Source of the DNA: an uncultured Pirellula sp.
Lineage (GTDB): Bacteria > Planctomycetota > Planctomycetia > Pirellulales > Pirellulaceae
Length of the DNA stretch: 64,000 nt
NCBI GenBank assembly: GCA_903858115.1
Contig: CAIOHR010000193.1
Coordinates: 28,772-92,771, forward strand
Reading direction: 5' to 3'
Below the pieces are notes generated by a model that was given only the letters and a program-made list of their open reading frames with translations, was not told the DNA's origin and searched no databases. Shown here in pieces: positions 45,976 through 54,979 of the stretch. Made by a program: the position numbers and the translations under genes. Every line of letters begins with the position of its first letter. Position 1 is the stretch's first letter.

Positions 45976-46734
45976 CTACAGTTCCTCGCGCGGTAAGTCG
46001 TCTATCGACTGAAGCCCTATCACTTCCAAGAATCGATCCGTCGTGAAGTATCTCAATACGCCTTCTTCTTTTTCTGCTCGCAACAAACCCTTTCGAATCA
46101 ATAGGTTGAGTGTAATTATGGCTGGTTGCCCCCATGCGTGGTCGACTTCGTCTCGGGTTGCACCTGGTTGATATGCGATAATGGCTAAACAATCGATCGC
46201 GCTTTGAGGCAACTGTGTTTCCTTAACCTTGCCATAAAATCTCTCACGCACAATCTCCATCGACGGTATCAATTGCATACGATAGCCGCCGACGTCCTGG
46301 ACGATCTCAAAGGTTCGATCATGGGATCGATATCGGCGATTCAACTTGTCGATCGATTCTTCCAGCTCTGCTTTTGTCATGTTTCGAAACAAACCCAAGA
46401 GTCGATCCGTCTCAACCGGTCGGTTATCGTTGGTACCAAGGAACAGTATAGATTCCAACACCGATTCCGTAGTCACCAACAATCCGTCTGATTCAGAAAC
46501 CGAAGGTGCTTCGAGAAAATCTTCCGCTTTTTCGTGGTGCACACCGATCGATGGTTCGGATGCTACTAGCGGATCTCCATCGAACGAGCCGCTCGATTCG
46601 GCACCCAAGGCGTTGGCCGCTTGGGCATATGCATTGCCAAGATCTTCGAGTGAAAGCCCTGCTTCGATTTCGACTTCTGGTTCATCACCAACGGATTCTA
46701 TTGGCTCAATCCGTTTGATTTTTCTTCCAAACAT
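45976..46734 (-). CDS. scpB: Segregation and condensation protein B
   Basis: ScpB of 252 residues, with an acidic N-terminal extension of 95 residues and the winged-helix core from about VLESILFLGTNDNRPVETDRL. VSIDC-like residues are seen in PQSAIDCLAIIAYQPGATRDEVD and GLLRAEKEEGVLRYFTTDRFLE. It belongs to the SMC-kleisin complex that condenses chromosomes. No scpA is visible here. The ATG has ggag upstream. The acidic extension is longer than in typical homologues. Confidence 0.93.
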   Translation of the reverse strand: MFGRKIKRIEPIESVGDEPEVEIEAGLSLEDLGNAYAQAANALGAESSGSFDGDPLVASEPSIGVHHEKAEDFLEAPSVSESDGLLVTTESVLESILFLGTNDNRPVETDRLLGLFRNMTKAELEESIDKLNRRYRSHDRTFEIVQDVGGYRMQLIPSMEIVRERFYGKVKETQLPQSAIDCLAIIAYQPGATRDEVDHAWGQPAIITLNLLIRKGLLRAEKEEGVLRYFTTDRFLEVIGLQSIDDLPREEL

Positions 46735-46759
46735 TCCTTGCTCCCATCAATCTTCCGTC

Positions 46760-48076
46760 TTAATCGTCCCAGCGATATGCGTCGATCCACAGGGGACCAC
46801 GAACAAAAAAAGTACCTTCGTGAAAGGCTGGGTGAGCTAGGATATCGCCGTCCAACGTGTCTAGCTTCATACGGCCAAGTTCTTTGATTCCATCGGACGA
46901 TACTTCCAATAGCAAAATCGTACCTTTGGTGGTAGTCACTAGCAAACGATTCTCATCGACGATGATCGAACAATAACCGTTCAATGCTGGGTCCTCGAAC
47001 TCAGCATGTGTTGCCAAAGATCGATGAGGATCCAACACCACGAGTGTACCATCGACCCCTGCTACCCATTTGCCCACGCGCACGGGAGAGTTCGTATCAT
47101 GCAGCAGTTTGTCCGATTGTGCAATCAATTGGATCGCTGATGCACGTCCTTCTGTCCCATGCGGCAACTGGTACAAACGAGCACCGTTGTTCTCTGTCAC
47201 CAAGAAAAGTTTGTCATCGATCAACACCGGTGACGGAACATTGAAGTCTTTGTCTTCTTCGGGCTTCATTTCCCAAAGTCTTTTCCCTAGGATAGCCTCC
47301 CAAGCGCCTAACGAATTGAAATCGTAGTTGATCCACTGTTCTTTGCCATTCGACTGAATACCTATGGGAGAAGCATAGGCAGCTTGGCGGCCGGCCGATT
47401 TCCAAACCACTTTGCCAGTACTCAACTCCAATGCGACGAACGATGTTTCCAAACCACCTGGCTGTACAATGAGATTGTTACCGAAAACGATCGGACTGCT
47501 GGCATATCCCCACTGAGGCATTTTACCTCCTAAATCCTCGACCATGTGTTTCGTCCAAAGGACTGCTCCACTCTCCAAGCTCAAGCAGTGGATTTGACCT
47601 GCAGCACCAACAGTGATCACTCGATCTTCCAATATCAACGGATTGACACGAGGTGAATTGCCGTAATCCAACGACAGCTTCGATGCATATGCCAGTTTGG
47701 ATAACTCGATGCCACTTTCAGCATCCAACAAATAGAAAAGGTCCCCTGTGTCGTTTGCATTTCTCGACGAAACAACCACCGTATCCATCGACGCCGCGAT
47801 TCCACCAATTCCGTTGGCTGGCAATTCAAAACGCCAAACTCTTCTCGGCTCCTTCCAAACCTGCGGAAGTCCAGAAACATGCGCATCACCTAATTGTCCA
47901 CGCCAACGACTCCAACCTTCACCGACAGCTAGAAGCTTTGCGGACTCACTATGTTGTTTCTCTTGTGCTACAGACGCATCTGCCAGCAGGATCGCTGTCA
48001 CAAGACTACACCAGCCAGCGAACAAAGAAAGAAGCGATTGTTTGTTTCCCAAGAGGGCTCGCAGAATCCAACGCAT
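46760..48076 (-). CDS. Secreted PQQ-like beta-propeller protein
   Basis: A 438-residue exported protein with a signal sequence (SLLSLFAGWCSLVTAILLADA) and repeats of WRGQ...V-x-W type. Propeller strands are visible as VVVSSRNANDTGDLFYLLDAESGIEL, VITVGAAGQIHCLSLESGAVLW, FVALELSTGKVVWKS and LVTENNGARLYQLPHG. Such planctomycete proteins bind no obvious cofactor and may be structural or assembly factors. The start at 48076 avoids overlap with the asparaginase gene. Confidence 0.8.
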   Translation of the reverse strand: MRWILRALLGNKQSLLSLFAGWCSLVTAILLADASVAQEKQHSESAKLLAVGEGWSRWRGQLGDAHVSGLPQVWKEPRRVWRFELPANGIGGIAASMDTVVVSSRNANDTGDLFYLLDAESGIELSKLAYASKLSLDYGNSPRVNPLILEDRVITVGAAGQIHCLSLESGAVLWTKHMVEDLGGKMPQWGYASSPIVFGNNLIVQPGGLETSFVALELSTGKVVWKSAGRQAAYASPIGIQSNGKEQWINYDFNSLGAWEAILGKRLWEMKPEEDKDFNVPSPVLIDDKLFLVTENNGARLYQLPHGTEGRASAIQLIAQSDKLLHDTNSPVRVGKWVAGVDGTLVVLDPHRSLATHAEFEDPALNGYCSIIVDENRLLVTTTKGTILLLEVSSDGIKELGRMKLDTLDGDILAHPAFHEGTFFVRGPLWIDAYRWDD

Positions 48077-48104
48077 GGCTAGTTCTCCGAAGTGAACTGA
48101 TTCG

Positions 48105-49196
48105 TTACTTCTTTTCATCTAGCATATCGACGAGTCCGAAACGAAACACTCCATGGCTATCGGCTTGCCCACGTGCCATCATCGGCGTATTAAAGTGCAA
48201 CTCGATGGCACCTTTCGAATCGATCGCAATAATCCCTCCTGAATCTTCAGGAAGCGTCTTATGGATCTCGTGTTCAGCCGCTTGTTTTAAACTCTCACCC
48301 AAATACTCCATGCGGGCGGAGATGGCTGAAGCGATATGGTGCTTGATGAACAATTCTCCTTCACCGGTGCAACTAACGGCACACGTCGCATTTTTTGCGT
48401 ACGTTCCCGCACCGATGATAGGTGAGTCTCCAACTCGCCCATACTTCTTTCCTAGCAATCCGCCGGTGCTCGTCGCTGCGGCTAGATTGCCATTCTTGTC
48501 CCTAGCGACGCAACCGACGGTGCTCAATCGAAACAGTCGATCCTCCGCTTTGTCCAAGTTGAGTTGTGAGGTTCCTCCATCTCGCTGTGCTTGACGCGCT
48601 TTCCACTTTTCCCAATTCGCTCGTTGCTCTGTTGTCTTAAAGTAGTCTTGGTTCTCGAGTGGGATACCTACTTGTTTGGCAAACAAATCTGCTGCACCAC
48701 CTGTCAGTAATACGTGCGTGGTTTTGTCCCGAACGGCTCGCGCGAGTCTTATAGGATTTCTCGCTTGCGTAACATTCGCGACTGCGCCACAGGAAAGGTC
48801 CGTGCCATCCATCAGACTGGCATCGAGCGACACATCGCCGACATCGTTGAATACTGCCCCCCGTCCAGCATTAAAGTTTGGATCGTCTTCCAAAACCTCG
48901 ACGACTGTCTGGACGACATCAATGGCCTGAGCACCCTTTGCCAAAAGTTCTTGTCCTTTGGCCAAAGCGGTTCGCAAGCCATCCATCTTTGCTTTTGTTA
49001 TGTCTGGGGTTAGTTTCTTCGGATCGCCACCCGCCCCTCCATGGATTGCGAGCGACCAAGTTCCTGCCTTATTCTCCATTGGTGTTTTTGTATCCTGTGC
49101 ACTGCCTTGAACAACCAAGATCGTTCCGACCAAACCGGCAGCGAGAATGTTTACCAACGCCGATTTCTTTTTTCGAACGGTACCTCTAAACAACAT
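48105..49196 (-). CDS. Isoaspartyl peptidase / plant-type L-asparaginase
   Basis: A 363-residue Ntn hydrolase. TWSLAIHGGAGG is the start of the domain, VEVLEDDPNFNAGRGAVFNDVGDVSLDASLMDG is the conserved core, and the nucleophile Thr is at STVGCVARDKNGNLAAATSTGG, about residue 226 from this start. VVVQGSAQD follows a signal-like stretch, so it is exported or periplasmic. The ATG at 49196 is preferred because gagga lies seven bases upstream. It precursor cleaves itself before the Thr. It is upstream of the beta-propeller gene. Confidence 0.9.
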   Translation of the reverse strand: MLFRGTVRKKKSALVNILAAGLVGTILVVQGSAQDTKTPMENKAGTWSLAIHGGAGGDPKKLTPDITKAKMDGLRTALAKGQELLAKGAQAIDVVQTVVEVLEDDPNFNAGRGAVFNDVGDVSLDASLMDGTDLSCGAVANVTQARNPIRLARAVRDKTTHVLLTGGAADLFAKQVGIPLENQDYFKTTEQRANWEKWKARQAQRDGGTSQLNLDKAEDRLFRLSTVGCVARDKNGNLAAATSTGGLLGKKYGRVGDSPIIGAGTYAKNATCAVSCTGEGELFIKHHIASAISARMEYLGESLKQAAEHEIHKTLPEDSGGIIAIDSKGAIELHFNTPMMARGQADSHGVFRFGLVDMLDEKK

Positions 49197-49409
49197 CGGG
49201 GTCCTCAATGAAACAACCCTGGGAAGAAACAACCGAGATCATACTACAACGCGAAACAGAGTCGACAAACACCGAGTTTTTTTGCAGAAATAAACGAAAG
49301 GTCCAGTACCCCTTCACATAGAACGGATTCGGCTTTTCACGTAGAACGGCCTTCCAGTCCGTTCTATAGTCTGACGAGCCCCTCGCAGCGAGCGGAGATT
49401 AGGAGCTGG

Positions 49410-49661
49410 ATGAATCCAAGTCGCCATTCTTTCCCTCTATTGGATTGGGAGTCCAAATTTGGCAAGGTACAGGTACTTATGAGGATATGTCCCAATCTCG
49501 GTTGCGATGGACCAATGTCCATGGACAAGATCCTACCAACTGGAAAAGAGCTTGCTTGTTTTGAAGCGAAACGAGCTGATGAGGAAAGAAGTCGGGCTGA
49601 AGAAGCAGAGCGAATCGTTGAGCAATTGCAAGAAGAACTGCGGTTGCTTCGCAGACAATAG
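49410..49661 (+). pseudogene. Uma2-family endonuclease C-terminal remnant
   Basis: The reading frame of 83 residues contains ILPTGKELACFEAKRADEE, then Arg/Glu-rich RSRAEEAERIVEQLQEELR and LLRRQ. This is how the C-terminal end of many Uma2-family (DUF820) proteins looks, where PTGEEL is followed by a charged coiled coil. The catalytic domain of about 150 residues is absent upstream. It is therefore probably a fragment, but a short expressed protein cannot be excluded. Confidence 0.5.
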
Positions 49662-49802
49662 CTTTGTGCCACGAGTGTTCATATTGTCAGTCCGCACTCC
49701 TTCTCGTCGAAGCTGTAGGGCGATGAAAAGGGCTCACAGCGCTCCCAAATCATCATTCGGCACTGCGTATTTTGGCTTGCTGATTACTGGATCTAGAAAT
49801 AA

Positions 49803-49832
49803 AAATTGCCTCGCTCAATGGCGAGGCAATTT
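49803..49832 (-). terminator. Intrinsic terminator downstream of the lipoprotein
   Basis: A 12-base perfect stem (aaattgcctcgc with gcgaggcaattt) encloses tcaatg. On the minus strand the stem is followed by a T-run (aaaaa at 49801-49805 reads ttttt), 30 bases after the small lipoprotein stop. Confidence 0.88.
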
Positions 49833-49861
49833 CTTGCAAGTATGCTTTCCACCCTCTTAGA

Positions 49862-50047
49862 TCAAGGTGGTGCTGGAGCAGTGTTGGTTGGCCCGCTGCT
49901 CGCACCGGCACCGGCACCCGCCCCCGTAGCCGTTGGCATTGGAGCGTCTTTGCCTACCGGCTTGAAATCCTTGTTCAGATTTTCTTCACCGCAACCGACG
50001 GCACACGCCGCTGCGATCAAGAACAAATACAAAAACTTTGCTTTCAT
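49862..50047 (-). CDS. Small lipoprotein
   Basis: A 61-residue protein with a short basic N-terminus, a hydrophobic stretch LYLFLIAAACAVGC ending in a lipobox-like AVGC, and a tail of Ala, Gly, Pro and Thr (TATGAGAGAGASSGPTNT). It is 62 bases downstream of the DUF1559 gene on the same strand. The two are probably one operon, as often seen in planctomycetes. Function unknown; association with the prepilin-like protein is inference. Confidence 0.7.
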   Translation of the reverse strand: MKAKFLYLFLIAAACAVGCGEENLNKDFKPVGKDAPMPTATGAGAGAGASSGPTNTAPAPP

Positions 50048-50109
50048 TGTGATCCTTCAATTTGTAGAAAAAAACTCTCTCAAACGTCAGCCTAACCTCA
50101 AACCGAAGA

Positions 50110-51186
50110 CTAATTTAAAGTCTCGTCTGGCAATACCACACCATCCGACTTTGCGCAAGCCTTTTGAATGGCATCCCATCCTGTGTTGGTTCTGTTGGCG
50201 ATTTCTGCAGCACTTGCTGGCAGAGCGTTACCAGAACGGAGACTTCTAACGGCTCCATCACCCAACACCACGTTGATCGTACCAGTATGAAAACTCGAAT
50301 AGGAGAATAGATCCGGCTTTTTCGTAGCTGACCAATAGGATGGCATAGCTGTGGCGTTAAACCATGACAATGACCAAGTCCGATTCCCCAACGATGGAGT
50401 AGTTGTGTCGCCCGACAACGAAAAACCACCCGTGACTTCGGCGTAGAGCACTGTGTTCGATGTTCCATCCGTTAACGCTCCAAACCCTAGACCTTGCTCG
50501 AGCGAGAAGGGCCCATCATGGTTCGCATAAAAAGGCTGGCTTAGGGAGGCGGTATTCGTTACGTTGTACTTGCCCAATGTTCCCGCAGTCGGCATGTAAT
50601 TCGTCAATCCTGGAAGACCACCCGAATTGCGAAGCGATGCCGAAGTGTACCCGTTGATACTTCCTGCGCCACGGATGGTTGCGCCACCTATGGGAGTGAT
50701 ATTACCCTGGCCAACATCGAAGGCGATGGCGGTGGCAGCATCGTACAAAGATGGATCAGACGGACACTCGAACGAATTAACTCGAAGCCTAGCAGTGTTG
50801 AAGGTGGTAGGCCAAAACGCAACCAATCCAGTTCCCGCTCCGGCTAAAGGACTAACCGTGTTCGACGCAGGTGTCACATTGTAAATCAAGGGATTGAGTT
50901 GATTGTAGATGTTGCTCTGCTCAAGATACGGAAGTATTTGCACCAGTGGGCCGATATGACTCCAACGATGCTTCCCGTACGGCAACTTTTTCATTGCCGA
51001 TTCAAAATTGTGAGAGGCCAGGCCTAACTGTTTCATGTTGTTCGTGCACTGCATGCGCCGGGCAGCTTCTCGTGCCGCCTGTACCGCTGGTAACAACAAA
51101 CCGACCAAAATGCCAATAATTGCAATAACCACCAAAAGCTCGACCAAGGTAAAGCCTTTTGGCCTGTAACCCAAACTCTTTTTCAT
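50110..51186 (-). CDS. DUF1559 prepilin-like protein
   Basis: A 358-residue member of the large DUF1559 family. The N-terminus has a class III signal: [38 protein letters not shown] with the Gly-Phe cleavage site, like pseudopilins. The middle has [18 protein letters not shown]. The C-terminal region holds [19 protein letters not shown] and [15 protein letters not shown], family hallmarks. Planctomycetes carry many copies. It would need a prepilin peptidase, yet the homologue in this window appears inactive, so another must process it. Gene start has aagga upstream. Confidence 0.93.
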   Translation of the reverse strand: MKKSLGYRPKGFTLVELLVVIAIIGILVGLLLPAVQAAREAARRMQCTNNMKQLGLASHNFESAMKKLPYGKHRWSHIGPLVQILPYLEQSNIYNQLNPLIYNVTPASNTVSPLAGAGTGLVAFWPTTFNTARLRVNSFECPSDPSLYDAATAIAFDVGQGNITPIGGATIRGAGSINGYTSASLRNSGGLPGLTNYMPTAGTLGKYNVTNTASLSQPFYANHDGPFSLEQGLGFGALTDGTSNTVLYAEVTGGFSLSGDTTTPSLGNRTWSLSWFNATAMPSYWSATKKPDLFSYSSFHTGTINVVLGDGAVRSLRSGNALPASAAEIANRTNTGWDAIQKACAKSDGVVLPDETLN

Positions 51187-51792
51187 TCCTTCAACCCTCT
51201 AAATTAAAAATACAGCGTGAAATTTGCCTAATCTGTAGCAGGAACGTCCATCGGGTGGTGTGTGTGGAGATATCTCAATCAAAGCCTGAAGCTTTCTTTT
51301 GTCAACCTTTCGAGTTCCTTCGGCATAGCGACTAAGGAGGAAGAACCGACTCCATGGAAATCGTTTTTACAAAAGAATTCTCAGGGAATTCACAAGAATT
51401 ATCGTGATCGACGGGCGGGCAAAAATCCCTCATAAATTTTTCACAAATTTAGTGGAAATTAGTTTTCCGCAAGGTTAGAAGAACTGATTTCTCGGTTTGT
51501 GGCGACATTTCGGGTGTGAGCGAGGGTTAGTCTTGGTGAGTCCTTCTCTCTATAGATTTATACTCTTGTTGTAGTTGTTGTTAGCAACGCGGATCTGTCA
51601 ATAAACCAACCATAGCAGGGAAGATTCCATGGTAAAAACCGGAAAATCCTATCGGGAAAATTCGTGGATAACTTGTGAAATAGATGGATATGCCGTTTGG
51701 TGATCCGTCGACTAGGATGGCAGTAACGAACATCAATGTTCGTACTGTTCGGTGTGTTCCCCTGAGAAAACAAACAGGAAACAAAAATTGAC
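51187..51792. other. 606-base intergenic region, AT-rich in part
   Basis: This is the longest interval without a recognised gene between the DUF1559 gene and the HAD gene, which diverge. It includes AT-rich parts near 51420-51460 and the near-perfect palindrome at 51721-51747. No convincing reading frame was found. Confidence 0.45.
51721..51747. promoter_or_regulatory. Near-perfect palindrome upstream of the HAD gene
   Basis: acgaacat and atgttcgt flank a 2-base centre, and the match extends outward to cagt and actg with one extra base. It lies 46-72 bases upstream of the HAD start. It could be an operator. It resembles a LexA box only superficially, since the half-site spacing differs. Confidence 0.4.
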
Positions 51793-52461
51793 ATGTTTTC
51801 CACCAGAATAGATGCCGTGGCGTTTGATATGGATGGTTTGGTTCTGAATACAGAGGATCTGTATGGAGAAGTAGGCCAAATCATGATGAATCAACGAGGC
51901 AGAACTTATCGGGACGAAGTGCGGCGGGCCATGATAGGATTGCCAGCACCTCAGGCCTTTGGCGTGCTGATAGAAGCGGAATCTCTCACAGAGACTTGGC
52001 AGCAGCTCCAAGAAGAAACAGATCGAGTGTTCGACGAACTTCTCCCAACAAGGTTGAAATTGATGCCAGGGGCGATCGAACTTTTGCAGCGATTGGAAGA
52101 AAAGAGTGTTCCTCGTTGCATCGCTACGAGCTCGACACGGGGTTTTGCCAACAAAGCCCTATCCCTCGTGGGTGTGCTTGACAAGTTCGATTTTGTCCTG
52201 ACAGCAGCCGATGTCCCGAGAGGCAAACCATCGCCGGACATCTACCAAGCGGCAGCAGCACAAATGGGTGTATCGGTCGAGAATATGCTGGTCCTCGAAG
52301 ATAGCCCTACCGGAACCAAAGCAGGTGTAGCAGCCGGTGCCTACGTCGTCTCAGTCCCGAACGCGCATACGATCGACGGATGTTTTGCGGGCGCGAAGTG
52401 GGTCGCGGACAGTTTGAAAGATCGACGGTTAAGTCTACTATTGAGTCGGGATCGAGAATGA
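51793..52461 (+). CDS. HAD-superfamily phosphatase (beta-phosphoglucomutase-like)
   Basis: A 222-residue HAD hydrolase. AVAFDMDGLVLNTEDLYGE holds the DxDG nucleophile, CIATSSTRGFANKALS carries the second motif Ser/Thr, DVPRGKPSPDIYQAAAAQMG the Lys, and VLEDSPTGTKAGVAAGAYVV the acidic motif 4. The cap domain sits between. It may dephosphorylate sugar phosphates or nucleotides. It is followed by mnmA after 37 bases, likely cotranscribed. Confidence 0.87.
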   Translation: MFSTRIDAVAFDMDGLVLNTEDLYGEVGQIMMNQRGRTYRDEVRRAMIGLPAPQAFGVLIEAESLTETWQQLQEETDRVFDELLPTRLKLMPGAIELLQRLEEKSVPRCIATSSTRGFANKALSLVGVLDKFDFVLTAADVPRGKPSPDIYQAAAAQMGVSVENMLVLEDSPTGTKAGVAAGAYVVSVPNAHTIDGCFAGAKWVADSLKDRRLSLLLSRDRE

Positions 52462-52498
52462 ACTCGCAAAGAACTCGTAGACGAAAACGAAGCCCTGG

Positions 52499-53623
52499 AT
52501 GAACGAAAAGCGTGTGGTACTAGCGATGAGCGGCGGAGTAGACTCCAGCGTCGCGGCTCATTTGCTCAAGGAACAAGGGTTTGAGATCGTTGGCGTTTTC
52601 ATGCGACATGGCGAGAAATCGAGCCAGGCGTGCGAATTGGATTCGGGCAAACCCAATCCCCTCTTGCCAATCTTGCAAGGCAGGCTCGATCACAAGCAGG
52701 GATGTTGCAGCGCGAGCGACGCTGCTGATGCACGCCGTGTAGCGGACAAAATGAGTATCCCCTTCTATGCATTGGATCTTGAAGAAGACTTCAAACGCAT
52801 TGTCGATTACTTCATCGATGAATACCAACACGCTCGAACTCCCAACCCATGTGTGCAATGCAACAATTGGATCAAGTTCGGTAGGCTGTTTGACTATGCC
52901 GATGCGGTCGATGCCAAATACGTCGCCACAGGCCATTACGCGCGGATGGTCGCTGGGAACGGTAACGATGCATGGGAGCTTCATCGAGGCTTGGATGATG
53001 ACAAAGATCAAGCGTATGTACTGACAGGCATCGATAGAAAGCTTCTAAGCAGGATGTTGTTGCCGGTGGGTACTTTTCACAAAACGCACATCCGTCAAAT
53101 GGCGACCGACATCGGTCTCAAAGTGGCTGACAAAAAAGATAGTCAAGAGATTTGCTTCGTAACCTCCGGACTGCACGCACAATTCATACGTGACAAAACA
53201 GGAAAATCGGTACCTGGAGAAATCGTAACGGAACAAGGCAAAGTCGTTGGCAAACACGACGGGATCGAGGGCTTTACGATCGGGCAGCGCAAAGGTCTGG
53301 GAGTCGCGATGGGCTCGCCGTATTTCGTCACACGAATCGAAGCCGACACAGCCAGAGTCGTCATTGGACCGCATGAATCTCTAGGTCGAAAAAAGTTGCG
53401 GGCGAATCAAACCAATTGGCTCTACGATGTTCCGCTGAATCAGCCTTTTCCAGCGGAAGTCCAAATTCGTTACAACTCCTCTCCACAGTTGGCTAAGGTG
53501 ACTGTAAACGACGATAAGTCCTTTGAGGTTGAATTCGATGAGCCTGCTTACGGCGTGTCCCCTGGTCAGTTGGCAGCGGTGTTCGAAGGAACGCGAGCCC
53601 TAGGCTGCGGCTGGATTCTGTAG
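52499..53623 (+). CDS. mnmA: tRNA 2-thiouridine synthase MnmA
   Basis: MnmA thiolates U34 of Lys, Glu and Gln tRNAs. VVLAMSGGVDSSVAAHLL is the PP-loop, with TPNPCVQCNNWIKFG holding the first catalytic Cys, and SQEICFVTSG the second. The insertion RHGEKSSQACELDSGKPNPL is somewhat larger than in E. coli. Length 374. It ends 6 bases before a strong hairpin region with rlmN convergent. Confidence 0.95.
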   Translation: MNEKRVVLAMSGGVDSSVAAHLLKEQGFEIVGVFMRHGEKSSQACELDSGKPNPLLPILQGRLDHKQGCCSASDAADARRVADKMSIPFYALDLEEDFKRIVDYFIDEYQHARTPNPCVQCNNWIKFGRLFDYADAVDAKYVATGHYARMVAGNGNDAWELHRGLDDDKDQAYVLTGIDRKLLSRMLLPVGTFHKTHIRQMATDIGLKVADKKDSQEICFVTSGLHAQFIRDKTGKSVPGEIVTEQGKVVGKHDGIEGFTIGQRKGLGVAMGSPYFVTRIEADTARVVIGPHESLGRKKLRANQTNWLYDVPLNQPFPAEVQIRYNSSPQLAKVTVNDDKSFEVEFDEPAYGVSPGQLAAVFEGTRALGCGWIL

Positions 53624-53628
53624 CTCAA

Positions 53629-53741
53629 CGAACCTTGCGCGACCAGTCGGACAAGCCGACGTGGGGGCGGTTTGCACCTTCTCGTACGCGGGACTAGCAG
53701 CGAACCGTGCGCTCCAGTTGGACGAGCCAACTGGGCGCGTG
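53629..53741. repeat. Two REP-like hairpins between mnmA and rlmN
   Basis: Two related elements lie at 53629-53670 and 53701-53741. Both start cgaacc-tgcgc and hold an inverted repeat: the first stem is gtcgg/ccgac with loop acaag, the second ccagttgg/ccaactgg with loop acgag, backed by gcgc arms. The second is a strong hairpin (53709-53738). It could serve as a bidirectional transcription stop for convergent genes. Confidence 0.8.
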
Positions 53742-53776
53742 AAGGCAAGGAAGTCAGTTTACAGTAGCAAGTTCAA

Positions 53777-53915
53777 GACCCCAGCAGCCTTGTGCTTGGT
53801 GAATCCGGTTAGGACCCCAGCGGCCTTGTGCTTGGTGAATCCGGTTCGAAGGCTAAATCAAACGCGGCCACCTGACTAGGACCCCCGTGGCCTTGTGCCG
53901 CCGGTGAATAAGGTT
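53777..53915. repeat. Direct repeats of about 34 bases
   Basis: Two near-identical 34-base copies start at 53777 and 53813 with a 36-base period (gaccccagcagccttgtgct and so on, ending tgaatccggtt). A degenerate third copy begins at 53880 (accccc-gtggccttgtgccg). They occupy most of the space before rlmN. Confidence 0.88.
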
Positions 53916-53931
53916 CACTACTGGACACAGA

Positions 53932-54975
53932 CTACCCATTCTTGACGACCAACTGACCGCAGGCAGCGTCGTCTTGTCCACCCAAGGACTGTCGAATCGT
54001 CGTGACAATTCCAGCCGATCGAAGCTGATTGGCAAATCGCTTGTGAACTGTGTTGTCGGTCGTTACCAATCGTTCATCGGACTGAATCCGGTTGTAAGGG
54101 ATCAAGTTGACTTCGACGGCGAGTCCTTCGCAAAATTCGATCAACTGTCGAGCATGCGATTCCGAGTCGTTGATCCCAGCCAACAAAACCACCTCCAACC
54201 AAACAGGTGCAATTTTTTGTAATGACGCGGACTGTTGTAAGGAGTTGATCTCGCGGATCGTTTCCTTCAGGGCATCCAAGTCATTCGGAGCTCGGGGCAT
54301 CAATCGTCGCCTGAGATCTTGATCTGCGGCATGCAAACTTATCGCCAATCGCACGGAAGGAAATTGTCTGGCCAATGCAATCATCGCACTGTTCCCACCC
54401 GATGTCGAGACCGTGACGCAACGTTGAGAAATGCCAAAGCCGACATCGGACAGGATCCATCGAATAGCTTCAATCACTTCCGACAAATTGTGCAGCGGTT
54501 CGCCCATCCCCATAAAGACAACGTTTCGCAAATGCCGCCCTGATAGCATCGCCAGTTGTCGCGCCAAATAGACTTGCTCGACGATCTCGAGATAACTCAA
54601 GTTCCTCTTCAAACCCATCGTGCCTGTCGCGCAGAAGATACAACCGACACCGCATCCGATTTGCGATGAAACGCAAACCGTCGCTCTCTGTTCATTGGGA
54701 AACAAGGTCACCATTTCGCATCGGTCCGAGGAGTCGATGCTTTCCAATAAACACTTGATTGCACCCGAGGTCACCGTTCCGCGTCGGTCTACGGACTTCC
54801 AACTCGATTTGCAAGATTCCGTCATGGGAAAAGACTTCCAGTCCGCACCCTCGCGAAGTATTTTCCATCGCGTTTTGGCCAGGCCTGATGAACCTGAGCG
54901 AATGCTGCGCGAAAGAGGAATCCCGAAAGATGAACTCGACGTGAGTTGTTGGAACCAATGCGATGGAGTCGTCAC
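53932..54975 (-). CDS. rlmN: 23S rRNA (adenine-2503-C2)-methyltransferase
   Basis: A radical SAM enzyme with the cluster motif CGVGCIFCATGTMGLKRNLS, preceded by CEMVTLFPNEQRATVCVSSQ and followed by VVFMGMGEPLHNL, SVRLAISLHAADQDLR and QLRSAGIVTTIRQSLGGQDDAACGQL with the second catalytic Cys. It methylates A2503 of 23S rRNA and some tRNAs. The GTG at 54975, five bases after rluA, is chosen, giving a normal 347 residues. The frame is open to 55158, overlapping rluA, which is less likely. N-terminal residues are divergent from typical RlmN. Confidence 0.85.
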   Translation of the reverse strand: MTTPSHWFQQLTSSSSFGIPLSRSIRSGSSGLAKTRWKILREGADWKSFPMTESCKSSWKSVDRRGTVTSGAIKCLLESIDSSDRCEMVTLFPNEQRATVCVSSQIGCGVGCIFCATGTMGLKRNLSYLEIVEQVYLARQLAMLSGRHLRNVVFMGMGEPLHNLSEVIEAIRWILSDVGFGISQRCVTVSTSGGNSAMIALARQFPSVRLAISLHAADQDLRRRLMPRAPNDLDALKETIREINSLQQSASLQKIAPVWLEVVLLAGINDSESHARQLIEFCEGLAVEVNLIPYNRIQSDERLVTTDNTVHKRFANQLRSAGIVTTIRQSLGGQDDAACGQLVVKNG

Positions 54976-54979
54976 GAGC

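Larger units (their letters stand above)
49197..49861. other. Intergenic region with Uma2 remnant and terminator
   Basis: About 665 bases containing the Uma2-like remnant (49410-49661) and a terminator (49803-49832). Around 49320-49365 agaacggattc and agaacggcc repeat the same core, next to cagtccgttct, so a small inverted repeat is present. No further gene was recognised. Confidence 0.45.

Noticed and set aside
51721..51747. LexA/SOS box
   Set aside because: The arms resemble CGAAC and GTTCG, but the spacer between them is six bases where the Bacillus-type box has four, and the downstream genes are not SOS genes.
53777..53915. CRISPR array
   Set aside because: Only two good copies exist, and the period of 36 is nearly all repeat, leaving 2-base gaps rather than spacers.
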